A stretch of DNA of 60,876 bases from Christensenellaceae bacterium (GTDB lineage Bacteria; Bacillota; Clostridia; Christensenellales; Aristaeellaceae). The DNA lies in contig JAFLST010000015.1 in the NCBI GenBank assembly GCA_022510815.1, positions 1 to 60,876 on the forward strand, in the 5' to 3' direction. The notes under the pieces are model-generated. The model searched no databases. It saw only the letters and a program-made list of their open reading frames with translations, and was not told the origin of the DNA. Below are positions 40,353-49,300 of the stretch, piece by piece. The first letter of the stretch is position 1. Each line of letters begins with the position of its first letter. The translations under genes and the position numbers were made by a program.

Positions 40353-42608
40353 TTACGCGCTCACCTTGACAGACTTGGTCAGGTGCTTGTCATCGTAACG
40401 GTTCGGACGGACGAGCATGTACACAATCAGCGCCAGAGCCGCCAGACCGAAGAACGTGCCGATGGAGAACACACCGCAGACCGCCAGACCGAGCTGGTAC
40501 ACGATCAGCGCGATGAAGTAGGCGAAGACGCACTGGTAGCCAATGGCGAACCACGTCCAGCGGGCGTTGTTCATCTCGCGCTTGATGGCGCCGATAGCCG
40601 CAAAGCAGGGCGCGCAGAGCAGGTTGAAGATCATGAAGGCATAGGCGGCAAGCTTGCCGTGGCCGTTCGAGGTCTCCGCAAAGCCCGCGGCGATGGGCGA
40701 CAGGCCCTCAATGATGTCCTCCTCTTCGCCTTCCTCCAGAAGGGTCGCGGTGTCAAGGTCGTCCGTATCCGTATTATACATGATACCGAAGCCGTTCACA
40801 ACCTCTTCTTTGGCGACAAGGCCGATGATGGTCGCCACGGTGGGCTTCCAGTCGCCGAAGCCCAGAGGCTTGAACACCGGCGCGACGACGGAGCCGACGC
40901 GACCAAGAACGGAATTGTCCGTGTTCTCCACGGCGCACCAGACGGCGGCGGGCTCGTTGCCTGCGGCGATTTCGTCCTCGGTGGCTTCAGGCGTCTCCCA
41001 GCCGTAAGATTGGGCGAACCAGATGAGGATGGAGGAGACCAGAATGACCGTGCCGGCGCGCTTGATGAAGCTCCAGCCGCGCTCCCACATGCTGCGCAGG
41101 ACGTTCACTGCGCTGGGCGCGTGATAGGCGGGCAGCTCCATGACGAAGGGCGAGGGATCGCCCGCAAAAGGCTTGGTTTTCTTGAGCATGATGCCGGAGA
41201 TGACAATCGCCGCCACGCCGAGGAAATAGGCCGAAGTCGCCACCCAGCCTGCGTTGCCAAACAGCGCGCCGGAGATCAGGGCGATGATGGGCAGCTTCGC
41301 GCCGCAGGGGATGAAGGTGGTGGTCATGATGGTCATCTTGCGGTCCCGGTCAGACTCGATGGTGCGGGAGGCCATGATGCCGGGCACGCCGCAGCCGGAG
41401 CCGATCAGCATGGGGATGAAGCTCTTGCCGGAGAGGCCGAACTTGCGGAAGATGCGGTCCATGATGAAGGCGATGCGGGCCATGTAGCCCACGTCCTCAA
41501 GGATGGCCAGCATGAAGAATAATACCAGCATCTGCGGCACGAAGCCCAGCACAGCGCCGCAGCCCGCGATGATGCCGTCACAGACCAGCCCCACCAGCCA
41601 CGGCGCGACGTTCCAGCCTTCCAGCAGCGCCCGGGCGGGCTCCTGAATCCACTCGCCGACGAACACGTCGTTGGTGAAGTCCGTCACGATGGTGCCGATG
41701 GTGGTCACGGCCACATAGTAGACCACGAACATCACGGCGATGAAGATCGGCAGCGCGAGGATGCGGTTGGTGACCACGCGGTCGATCTTATCCGAGGTGG
41801 TCAGGGAGCCGCGGGCTTTGCCCTTCTTGACGCAGTCGGTGACCAGCCGGTTGATGTAGGCGTAGCGCTGGTTGGTGATGATGGATTCCGCGTCGTCGTC
41901 CATCTCAGCCTCGCAGGACTTGACGGCCTCCTCGATGCCCTTTGTGATAGCGTCGGGCAGATTCAGCTCGGCGAGCACTCTCTCATCCCGCTCAAACAGC
42001 TTGATGGCGTACCAGCGGAGGAAGCGCTTCTCCACCTTGCCCTCAATGAGATCCTCGATGTGGGCGATAGCGTGCTCCACGGAACCGGTGAAGACATGGG
42101 GCAGTTCAACGGTCTTGTGCGCCTTGCCCAGCGCCGCGGCCTTCTCCGCCACCTGACGGGAGCCTTCGCCCTTGAGCGCGGAGGTCTCGATCACCTCGCA
42201 GCCCAGCGCGCCGCCGAGCTTTTTCAGGTCGATGCGGTCGCCGTTCTTGCGGGTCACGTCGATCATGTTCAGCGCGATCATCATCGGGATGCCCAGCTCG
42301 GCGAGCTGCGTGGTCAGGTACAGGTTGCGCTCGATGTTCGTCGCGTCGACGATGTTCAGGATCGCGTCGGGCTTCTCGTTCACCAGATAGCCGCGGGCCA
42401 CGACCTCCTCCAGCGTGTAGGGGGAGAGGCTGTAGATGCCCGGCAGGTCCTGAATGACCACGTCGTCCGCGCCCTTGAGGCGGCCTTCCTTCTTTTCGAC
42501 GGTCACGCCGGGCCAGTTGCCGACATACTGCCGGGAGCCGGTCAGGTCGTTGAACATGGTGGTTTTGCCGCTGTTCGGGTTGCCCGCCAGCGCAATCTTG
42601 ATGGGCAT
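40353..42608 (-). CDS. feoB: Ferrous iron transport protein B
   Basis: 751 residues. The N-terminal G domain has G1 GNPNSGKTTMF, G3 DLPGIYSLSPYT and G4 NMID, followed by a GDI-like helical region and about ten membrane segments with the gating motifs GCGVPGIMA and PCGAKLPI. It imports Fe2+, with GTP hydrolysis controlling the pore. A ~60-residue insertion around residues 550-620 is rich in Asp/Glu (near TDTDDLDTATLLEEGEEEDII) in the loop before the last helices. GGAGG lies before the ATG. Third gene of the feoA-feoA-feoB operon. Confidence 0.97.
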   Translation of the reverse strand: MPIKIALAGNPNSGKTTMFNDLTGSRQYVGNWPGVTVEKKEGRLKGADDVVIQDLPGIYSLSPYTLEEVVARGYLVNEKPDAILNIVDATNIERNLYLTTQLAELGIPMMIALNMIDVTRKNGDRIDLKKLGGALGCEVIETSALKGEGSRQVAEKAAALGKAHKTVELPHVFTGSVEHAIAHIEDLIEGKVEKRFLRWYAIKLFERDERVLAELNLPDAITKGIEEAVKSCEAEMDDDAESIITNQRYAYINRLVTDCVKKGKARGSLTTSDKIDRVVTNRILALPIFIAVMFVVYYVAVTTIGTIVTDFTNDVFVGEWIQEPARALLEGWNVAPWLVGLVCDGIIAGCGAVLGFVPQMLVLFFMLAILEDVGYMARIAFIMDRIFRKFGLSGKSFIPMLIGSGCGVPGIMASRTIESDRDRKMTIMTTTFIPCGAKLPIIALISGALFGNAGWVATSAYFLGVAAIVISGIMLKKTKPFAGDPSPFVMELPAYHAPSAVNVLRSMWERGWSFIKRAGTVILVSSILIWFAQSYGWETPEATEDEIAAGNEPAAVWCAVENTDNSVLGRVGSVVAPVFKPLGFGDWKPTVATIIGLVAKEEVVNGFGIMYNTDTDDLDTATLLEEGEEEDIIEGLSPIAAGFAETSNGHGKLAAYAFMIFNLLCAPCFAAIGAIKREMNNARWTWFAIGYQCVFAYFIALIVYQLGLAVCGVFSIGTFFGLAALALIVYMLVRPNRYDDKHLTKSVKVSA

Positions 42609-42629
42609 GGTGGTGTTCCTCCTCTATGT

Positions 42630-42645
42630 GTTAGTATATGCTAAC
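42630..42645 (-). promoter_or_regulatory. TTAG/CTAA inverted repeat upstream of feoB
   Basis: Minus strand GTTAGCATATACTAAC lies between the second feoA and feoB, ~21 bases before the feoB start. It resembles the two other sites at the operon front. Confidence 0.55.
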
Positions 42646-42667
42646 CGATGGGCGCGCAAAAGCGCGG

Positions 42668-42889
42668 TTACTCGACCTCGATCATCTCCGCATCGCCCTT
42701 GCGGATGGACAGCTCGTAGCCGCGGACAGTCAGTTCGACAGGATCGCCCAGCGGCGCGACCTTGCGCACATAGACCTCGGTGCCCTTGGTGAGGCCCATG
42801 TCCATGATGCGGCGCTTGAGCGCTCCTTCGCCGTGGAGCTTCACGATGGTGCAGGTTTGCCCGATGGCGACGTCCTTGAGTGTCTTCAT
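42668..42889 (-). CDS. feoA: FeoA domain protein (second copy)
   Basis: 73 residues: an SH3-like beta-barrel FeoA (KTLKDVAIGQTCTIVKLHG, RRIMDMGLTKGTEVYVRKVAPLGDP, then VRGYELSIRKGDAEMI). FeoA is a small cytoplasmic protein needed for FeoB activity in enterobacteria; its biochemistry is unsettled. 59 bases before feoB. Confidence 0.93.
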   Translation of the reverse strand: MKTLKDVAIGQTCTIVKLHGEGALKRRIMDMGLTKGTEVYVRKVAPLGDPVELTVRGYELSIRKGDAEMIEVE

Positions 42890-42908
42890 GACGGTTCCTT
42901 CCTTTCTC

Positions 42909-43121
42909 TTAGACCATGATTCTCATGGCCATGGTGCGGTCGATGGCCACGCGGCTGTCCTTGACGGACAGGATCATGCTGCCGCCCAGTACGCTGACCA
43001 CCGTGACGCGCTCGCCGACCACGAAGCCCAGCTCTGCCAGATGCTGCCGCACCTCATCCCGGCCCGTGATCTTCTGGATGCTGGCCGTTTCACCGACGCC
43101 TGCCATGCTCAGGGGGATCAT
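42909..43121 (-). CDS. feoA: FeoA domain protein (first copy)
   Basis: 70 residues, second FeoA family member (IPLSMAGVGETASIQKITGRDEVRQHLAELGFVVGERVTVV, then DSRVAIDRTMAMRI). ATG 43121 is set by AAGGAG 8 bases upstream; the longer frame has no site. Two feoA genes before feoB are common in Clostridia and the copies differ clearly from each other. First gene of the operon. Confidence 0.92.
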   Translation of the reverse strand: MIPLSMAGVGETASIQKITGRDEVRQHLAELGFVVGERVTVVSVLGGSMILSVKDSRVAIDRTMAMRIMV

Positions 43122-43140
43122 GACCTCAACTCCTTTATGC

Positions 43141-43156
43141 GTTAGCATAAGCTAAC
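43141..43156 (-). promoter_or_regulatory. TTAG/CTAA inverted repeat in the feo leader
   Basis: Minus strand GTTAGCTTATGCTAAC has perfect 6-bp arms and is immediately upstream of the first feoA ribosome site. A further half site (GCTAACC) lies near 43174. Confidence 0.6.
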
Positions 43157-43202
43157 TGCTTTCCCGAGAAAATGGTTAGCTGTATCAAACCAGCAAACCG
43201 GA

Positions 43203-43222
43203 GTTAGTTTAGCACAACTAAC
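43203..43222 (-). promoter_or_regulatory. Inverted repeat overlapping the feo -10 element
   Basis: Minus strand GTTAG...CTAAC with an inner GCTAAA covers part of the spacer and the entire -10. TTAG/CTAA half sites are typical of DtxR-family metal regulators (IdeR, MntR), so iron-dependent repression is likely; the regulator gene is not in this window. Confidence 0.6.
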
Positions 43223-43234
43223 ACAAGCTGTCAA
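43206..43234 (-). promoter_or_regulatory. Sigma-A promoter of the feo operon
   Basis: Minus strand TTGACA (43229-43234), 17 bases, TAAACT (43206-43211). Confidence 0.85.
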
Positions 43235-43310
43235 GAGCAATTTTGGCAGAGAAGCAAGTTTTTTTTCTTTGCGGCTATGAAGGAGGGGGAGGCCCGATAT
43301 AGTCGGCCAC

Positions 43311-43441
43311 TTGAATCGGAGGGCCTCTATGTGGTATACTGGAAACGGCGGCCGCGATCGGACGGGGGAACGATTCCCGCGAAAGAAAAAACGGGCCGTG
43401 TTTGCCGTATTTTGAGCAGCTCATTCGTTTTATGGTATGAA
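43311..43441 (+). promoter_or_regulatory. Possible promoters of the second L,D-transpeptidase gene
   Basis: TTGAAT/TATACT (43311-43316, 43335-43340, spacer 18) and TTGAGC/TATGAA (43412-43417, 43436-43441, spacer 18). The first is the closer match. Confidence 0.45.
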
Positions 43442-43474
43442 CGAGCCGAATCGCACCCAATCGGAGGAAACATG

Positions 43475-45448
43475 ATGAGAAAGTTATGGTCGCTGCTGTT
43501 ATGTGTGTGCCTTCTGGCTGCGGCGCTGCCCGCCTCTCAGGTGATGGCGGAGGAGAATCTGCCTGCGGTTGAGCCTGTGACGGAGACGATTCGCCCGGGC
43601 AAGGCGACGCTGCTGGCCTTCACGGTGCCGGAGAGCGGCCCGGTGAGCCTGCGGATGGTCGATGGGGCAGGGGAGACCGTCTCCACGGTGGTGGAGGGAT
43701 ATTGGGCGTCCGCCGGGCGCAATGAGCTGATGTGGAACGGCACCTACGAGAGCGTCTTCGCGCCCGCCGGAACTTGGCAGCTTGAACTGTCCACAGGAGA
43801 GGGTGCCGTCAGCACGACGGTCACGGTCGGTCAGGCCGCGCCCTACCTGACGAACCTCATGAGCAGCGTGGAGCTTTCCGCCCAGACCATGACCGTGACC
43901 TTCTATGCCAGCGTGGACGGCCTGCTGTCCGTCGGCGCGGTGGTCAACGGCGCGTGGACGCCGCTGGATTCGCGGAGCATATCTGCCGGTGAAAACATCT
44001 ATATCTGGGATATGTCGGCGGCCAATCCCGCCACCTCGGCTCTGACCCTGACCCTGAGCGACGCGGCGGGCTTCCCTTCCAATGAGGAGCATATCGCCGT
44101 CAGTCCGGAGGACTTCGGGTGGATTGCCGAGCCGACGGAGGCCCAGCCCACTGCCGCGCCCGAGGAGACCGCCACGGAGGAGCCTGAGCCTGAGCAGACC
44201 GAGGCGCCGACAGAGGAGCCTGCCGAGGAAGCCACGGCCGAGCCTGATCCCGAGCCGGAGGAGACCATTGCGGGCCTGCCGGTGCTGGAGGATCTTGTGG
44301 TGGGCGAGCTGATCATCGAAGAGGTTATGATGGACGAGCCGGAGTCGGACGATCAGAGCGTTTTTACGCCCTCCTACGGCAGTCCCTATACCGGGCAGGA
44401 TACATCGCTCAACTATTGGACGTTGCCCATGGACATCACCAACGAGGAAGCGGTCTGGGAAGTGCTGATGCAGCCCATCACGATCCTCTATTCCAGCCGT
44501 GACAAGGCTGACCGCACGCAGGTCGTTATCCGCAAGGAACCGGACGAGAGCAGTCAGGGGCTCGGCGTGGTGACGCGCATCAATCAGGGCGTGCATGTGC
44601 TGGAGACCCTGGACAATGGTTGGTCGCTGATCGAGTGCTATTCCGCCTCCTTCCATGACAGCGCTGTCAAGGCGTGGAATATTCTGGTGCAGGGCTATGT
44701 GAAAACCGAGGAGCTCCGCACGGTGGAACCTCAGACCGAGTACGGCATCGTCATCGACAAGCTGACGCAGCGGCTCTACCTGTTCAAGGAGGGTCACCTC
44801 TACTCCACGCTGATGGTCTCCACGGGTCTGGCGAACGCCGATCAGCCCTACAATGAGACCCGCTCCGGCGAGTTCCTGCTGACCAGCGCAGTGGGCGCCT
44901 TCGCCAGTGGAAACCTGACCTGCGCGATGGCGATCCGCTTCGACAGCGGCGATCTGCTCCATGAGGTGCCGCACAAGGTGAACGCGGACGGCTCCAAGAA
45001 CTACAGCTACGCGGAGCCGCAGCTCGGCTCCCGGGCCAGCCACGGCTGCATTCGCGTGCAGCGCCGCCGCACGCCTGAGGGCATCAACATGACGTGGCTG
45101 TGGAACAACCGCGTCAAGAACACCAAGGTCATCATCTGGGAGGACTGGCAGGGCCGTCAGATTCCGTATCCGGACAACGACCTGACCCTCTACTATAATC
45201 CTGCCGGCGGCAGCATGTATCACAGCAAAGCAACCTGCTATTCCGCCGAGGGCAAGACCTTCTCGTCTTTCACCTATGGCGAGCTGGAGCTGTCGCCCTA
45301 TGATACGCTCAATCGCTGCACCTACTGCGCCCCGGCGATGCGCCGCTCGGAGATCGACGCCATCAATGCCAACTATCTGCCCGGCGGCGACCATGATCCC
45401 ATCCTGACGCAGGCAAGGCAGAAGTATTACGACAGTCTGGAAAACTGA
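43475..45448 (+). CDS. Large L,D-transpeptidase (YkuD) with N-terminal Ig-like domain and C-terminal Cys motif
   Basis: 657 residues. Signal peptide (MRKLWSLLLCVCLLAAALPASQVMA); a FlgD-like Ig domain (~30-115; NELMWNGTYESVFAPAGTWQLEL); a second beta domain; a Glu/Pro/Thr-rich linker (~217-275); an SH3-like segment with GVHVLETLDNGWSLIECYS; the YkuD domain with HEVPHKV and catalytic Cys ~525 in SHGCIRVQR. The end carries YHSKATC and CTYCAPAMR, the same extra module as in the paralogue at 35643. It probably acts on peptidoglycan with the N-terminal part extending into the wall. GGAGG is 7 bases before ATG 43475; an adjacent ATG at 43472 is possible. Confidence 0.9.
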   Translation: MRKLWSLLLCVCLLAAALPASQVMAEENLPAVEPVTETIRPGKATLLAFTVPESGPVSLRMVDGAGETVSTVVEGYWASAGRNELMWNGTYESVFAPAGTWQLELSTGEGAVSTTVTVGQAAPYLTNLMSSVELSAQTMTVTFYASVDGLLSVGAVVNGAWTPLDSRSISAGENIYIWDMSAANPATSALTLTLSDAAGFPSNEEHIAVSPEDFGWIAEPTEAQPTAAPEETATEEPEPEQTEAPTEEPAEEATAEPDPEPEETIAGLPVLEDLVVGELIIEEVMMDEPESDDQSVFTPSYGSPYTGQDTSLNYWTLPMDITNEEAVWEVLMQPITILYSSRDKADRTQVVIRKEPDESSQGLGVVTRINQGVHVLETLDNGWSLIECYSASFHDSAVKAWNILVQGYVKTEELRTVEPQTEYGIVIDKLTQRLYLFKEGHLYSTLMVSTGLANADQPYNETRSGEFLLTSAVGAFASGNLTCAMAIRFDSGDLLHEVPHKVNADGSKNYSYAEPQLGSRASHGCIRVQRRRTPEGINMTWLWNNRVKNTKVIIWEDWQGRQIPYPDNDLTLYYNPAGGSMYHSKATCYSAEGKTFSSFTYGELELSPYDTLNRCTYCAPAMRRSEIDAINANYLPGGDHDPILTQARQKYYDSLEN

Positions 45449-45539
45449 CGGCGTCCGAAAGCGCGGCTGGTATCCATGCCGTCCGCAGGACTGAAAGTGT
45501 ATCGGCCCGCTTTGCCGATATTATGAAAGGAGCGTCTTC

Positions 45540-46247
45540 GTGAATCTCATCGACTATATCGTCATCGGCATCGTCGGCGTGTCCGTGCTGTTCGGCTTCT
45601 ACCGGGGCTTCGTCAGCTCGGTGCTCAACGTCGGCAGCGGGCTGCTGGCCTTTGGGCTGTCCTTTGTGCTGTATCCGACCATTGCGGGCGTGATTCAGGG
45701 CAACGAGGAGATCGTCCGCACCATGCTGCACTACACGGATGCTTCCAGCCGCTTGGGCGACCTTAATCTGGCCGTTACCAACGTGGTGCAGCTGGGGCAG
45801 CAGGGCATCGCGGACGTGCTGAGCAAGGTCTCCCTGCCTCCGCCGCTGGACGCGCTGCTGGAGACCAACCTGACCAATCAGGTCTACGCGACCTCGGGCG
45901 TCTCGACCGTGGCGGACTATATCAACCAGACCATCGTGCAGGCGGGCATCAATATCCTGTGCTTCCTGATCTGCTTTGTGGTGCTGTACATTCTCCTGTC
46001 CATTGTCATCAACGCGATCAAGGCCGTGTTCCGCCTGCCGATCCTCAAGCAGCTCGACTGGCTGGCTGGCGGCGTGTTCGGTTTCCTGCGCGGGCTGCTG
46101 ATCTGCGCGGCGGCTTTCACCCTTGTGCCGCTGGTGCTGACCGTGGTGCCTGTCGATTTCGTGTCCGAGATGGTTGACCAGAGCACGCTGGCGCGGGCCT
46201 TCGCGGAGAACAACCTGATCCTGCTTATCATGAACGGAAGGCTGTGA
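45540..46247 (+). CDS. CvpA-family membrane protein
   Basis: 235 residues, GTG start with AAAGGAG ~7 bases upstream. Four membrane segments near residues 3-20, 28-50, 130-158 and 175-202 and the family opening NLIDYIVIGIVGVSVLFGFYRGFV identify CvpA (colicin V production protein family). A ~60-residue outer loop sits between segments 2 and 3. The family is linked to envelope stability and secretion; mechanism unknown. It follows the transpeptidase gene by 91 bases and may share its message. Confidence 0.88.
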   Translation: MNLIDYIVIGIVGVSVLFGFYRGFVSSVLNVGSGLLAFGLSFVLYPTIAGVIQGNEEIVRTMLHYTDASSRLGDLNLAVTNVVQLGQQGIADVLSKVSLPPPLDALLETNLTNQVYATSGVSTVADYINQTIVQAGINILCFLICFVVLYILLSIVINAIKAVFRLPILKQLDWLAGGVFGFLRGLLICAAAFTLVPLVLTVVPVDFVSEMVDQSTLARAFAENNLILLIMNGRL

Positions 46248-46274
46248 GGCGAATTGTAAATTCTGCTTCAGACA

Positions 46275-46302
46275 TGCAACAATTGCCGGGACTTATTCGT
46301 CT
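46275..46302 (+). promoter_or_regulatory. ECF-type promoter of the 1241-residue secreted protein
   Basis: TGCAAC (46275-46280), 17 bases, CGTCTT (46298 onward). The AAC / CGTC pairing is the hallmark of ECF sigma promoters; no sigma-A promoter is visible in the gap. Confidence 0.5.
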
Positions 46303-46346
46303 TAATGGATAGGTTGGCCAATTTTACCGAGATGGAGGAACAACCG

Positions 46347-49300
46347 ATGCGAAGCATGAAGCGTCTGGTTTCCATGATTCTGGTTCTGTGCCTGCTGCTG
46401 GGCTGTGCCGCGGCGGACACCATGGGCACGCCGACGGACGTCACTCCGCCCACGACGGAAGGCCCGACGGATGTTCCAACGGATGCGCCGACGGAAACAC
46501 CGACAGAAACACCGACAGAAACGCCGACGGAAACGCCCACGGCGGAACCGGTGTGGGATGAGTCGGCCTGCGAGCACAACACGGCGGACTGCGAGCGCGC
46601 CCCGAAGTGCGATATTCCCGGCTGCGCGCACATTGTCAAGGACGCTCATGGGCTGGATATCCCTGCCTGCTCGCTGGGCGAGTGGCTGCTGGACGCGCAG
46701 GACAATCCCGCGCCCATCATGACCCTCAGCGTCCGGGCGAACGTTATCAACCTGAACATCGCCGATGCGACGATCTACCGCAGCGGCACCTACCGCGTCA
46801 CAGGCGGCAACCTGCGGCCGGGCGCGTCGCTGAGGATCGCGAAGAACCGTGTCGTCGTGCTGGAGCTGGAGGATGTGACCCTCGGCGCACTGACGGCGGA
46901 GAACGGTAGCATGGTGTATGTCAGGACGATAGGCCAGAATGTGCTGACCACCCTGACCGCGCTGAGCGAGAACAGCTTTATTTTCACCGAGGGCGGCGCG
47001 CTGACCATCTCGGAGATCAAGAATGACGAAAAGAAGCCCGCTTCCTTTGAGGTGCTGGGCGGCTCTCTCAAGGCGCCGCTGACGGAGAAGAAGGAGCGGA
47101 TCATGACCGCGTTCTCCGCGGCGGGCGTTCAGAGCGTGACGGTGGACGGCGAGCCTTATGCCGCAACTCCCCACGCTGACGGCATGATGTATCTGTGGCT
47201 GCAGGCTCCCGCTGCGGGCATGAAGTGGGCCGCGACCCAGAACGGCACGGCGCTGGTGATCGCGCAGGACGCTGATCTGCCTCAGGAGAGCGCCGCGGGC
47301 ATCAGGCAAGGCGAGGACAATGCGCTCAACGCGGGCGTTTATGAGCTCAGCGGTGAGCTGGCTGAGGGGACGCACCTGACCATCAGCAAGAGCGGCGTCA
47401 CTGTGGTGCTGGACGGCGTGAAGGCGGCGGGTACGCTGATCGACGCGACCGTGGCCTACACCCTCCACATAACGGGCGACAACACCATCGGCACCCTGAC
47501 CGGCGGCAGCGTGACCCTGCAGGGCGACGGCCGGCTGACGGTGAACGGAACGCTTCCCTCGGCGGCGACCTTCCTCTCCGGGCGCTATGTGCTGGCGAAC
47601 CTTCCCGCGGGCTACGCGGCCTTTGCTGTCGGGTACGCCCTCAAGGAGCAGGACGTGACGCTGGATGACGAGAACTATCCGCTGCTGATGACCGCTGGCG
47701 GCGCGCTGCTGCTGCCTGTTCCGGCGGCAGGCAAGACCTATGCGATCACGGCGGACGCGAAGAGCGTCACCGTGCGCACGGTGGATGAGGGCGAGCTGGC
47801 CTTCACCCTGACGGCGGAACAGCCCACGGCGGACGCGGGCGACGCTGCTGCCTTCACTGTGGCGGGCGACGGAAGCTATGTCACGGGCAGCGTCTCGGCC
47901 TCCGGCGCGACAGCCAACGCGAGCTTCCGTGATGTGCGTCTGCAGGGCGCCAGCGCGCTGCTGAACCTCAACAACGAACATCTTACGGTTACGCTGACCG
48001 GCGACAACACCCTGCAGTCCTCCTCCGGCAATGCGATTGCGCTGGTGGGCGATTCCACCCTTGTGCTGAACGTGGCTTCGGGCCGTCTGGCCCTGCGCGG
48101 TCAGACCGATCTGACGGGCATCACGCTGGAGGGTAATATTCTCGTGGAGCCGGCGGTCAGCCTGCCGCATCCGGCCCTTATCATCCGCGACAAGAGCGGC
48201 AATCCTGTCCCGAACAAGGAGCTGACCGTCTCCATCGGCGGGCAGACGTGGCAGTACATCACCCATTATGACGGCTCCCTGCACCTGTGGGGCATGGGCG
48301 ACATCAGCGGTCAGGAGATCGCTGCCACTGACGGCGAGAACGTTTACACCGCTGTGGTCGTGAACAATCAGGCGCAGCTCACTACCGGCCTGACCGACTT
48401 CAGCGACGTGACCTTTGCCAGTCAGGCGGACGGAACCCTGCTGATGAGCTGGGCCGTTCCCGGCGCTGGCACCACGGGCGTGCAGCTTCTCTATGGCAAG
48501 ACGGCTGTCGACATGCCCGACACCTATGTCTCCGGCGCGATGCACCTTGCGGGTACGGATTTCTCCGCGAAGGTGAGCGGCATCCCCGCGGGAAGCGTGG
48601 TGACGGTGCGTGTCTACGCGACGCAGGCCTCCGGCGCGGCGTTCAATGAGCAGACCGCGGACGGCTTCCAGTTCGGCAAGGTGTTCACCTATGTGCACCG
48701 CCTGCCGTGGACCTATGAGGGCAAGAAGGGCGAGGCTGACGCGAACTATACGGGCAAAGCCTATCAGCCGAAGATCGACCTGCCGGACAGCGCCGAGCTG
48801 ACTTACTCGGGCCATGATCTGGTGGGCGGCAAGCCTGTTTATCCCGGTGATTACACCATGCACGTCACCATCCCCGAGGGCGACGCGGCGTGGCTGCCCG
48901 GCAGCGTTGATATCAGCTTCACCATCAAGAAGCTGACAGTCACCATCACCCCTGGCAACAACCTGCAGAAATACCGGGGCAACGCCGATCCGGAGCTGAC
49001 GTGGACGGCCAAGGGACTGCTGGACGGCGACGTGATCAGCGGCGCGCTGACCCGCGAGGCTGGCGAGAATGTGGGTGAGTACAAGTGGCTGCTCACCGGC
49101 TTCCACGCCTCGGATTATTACGACCTCCGCATTGATCCCGACGCGGCGCCCTTCCTGATCCTCCCGGCGATGCTGACGGGTGGCATTCAGGTCAACGAGG
49201 TCATGCACCCTGTGGAGCAGACCATCGTCCTCAAGGATGGCCGGAAGCTGACCGTGCTGCTCAACGCGCAGGAGAGCCTGACGGTCACCCACAGCGTGCT

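Larger units (their letters stand above)
43122..43474. other. Divergent control region between feo and the second L,D-transpeptidase
   Basis: 353 bases without a convincing gene. The left part holds the feo promoter and two inverted repeats; the right part holds two possible promoters for the + strand gene. A frame open upstream of the transpeptidase (from 43277) has no ribosome site or coding character. Confidence 0.7.

Noticed and set aside
43277-43474. In-frame extension of the second L,D-transpeptidase upstream of its signal peptide
   Set aside because: It overlaps the likely promoters, has no ribosome site of its own, and would bury the signal peptide.
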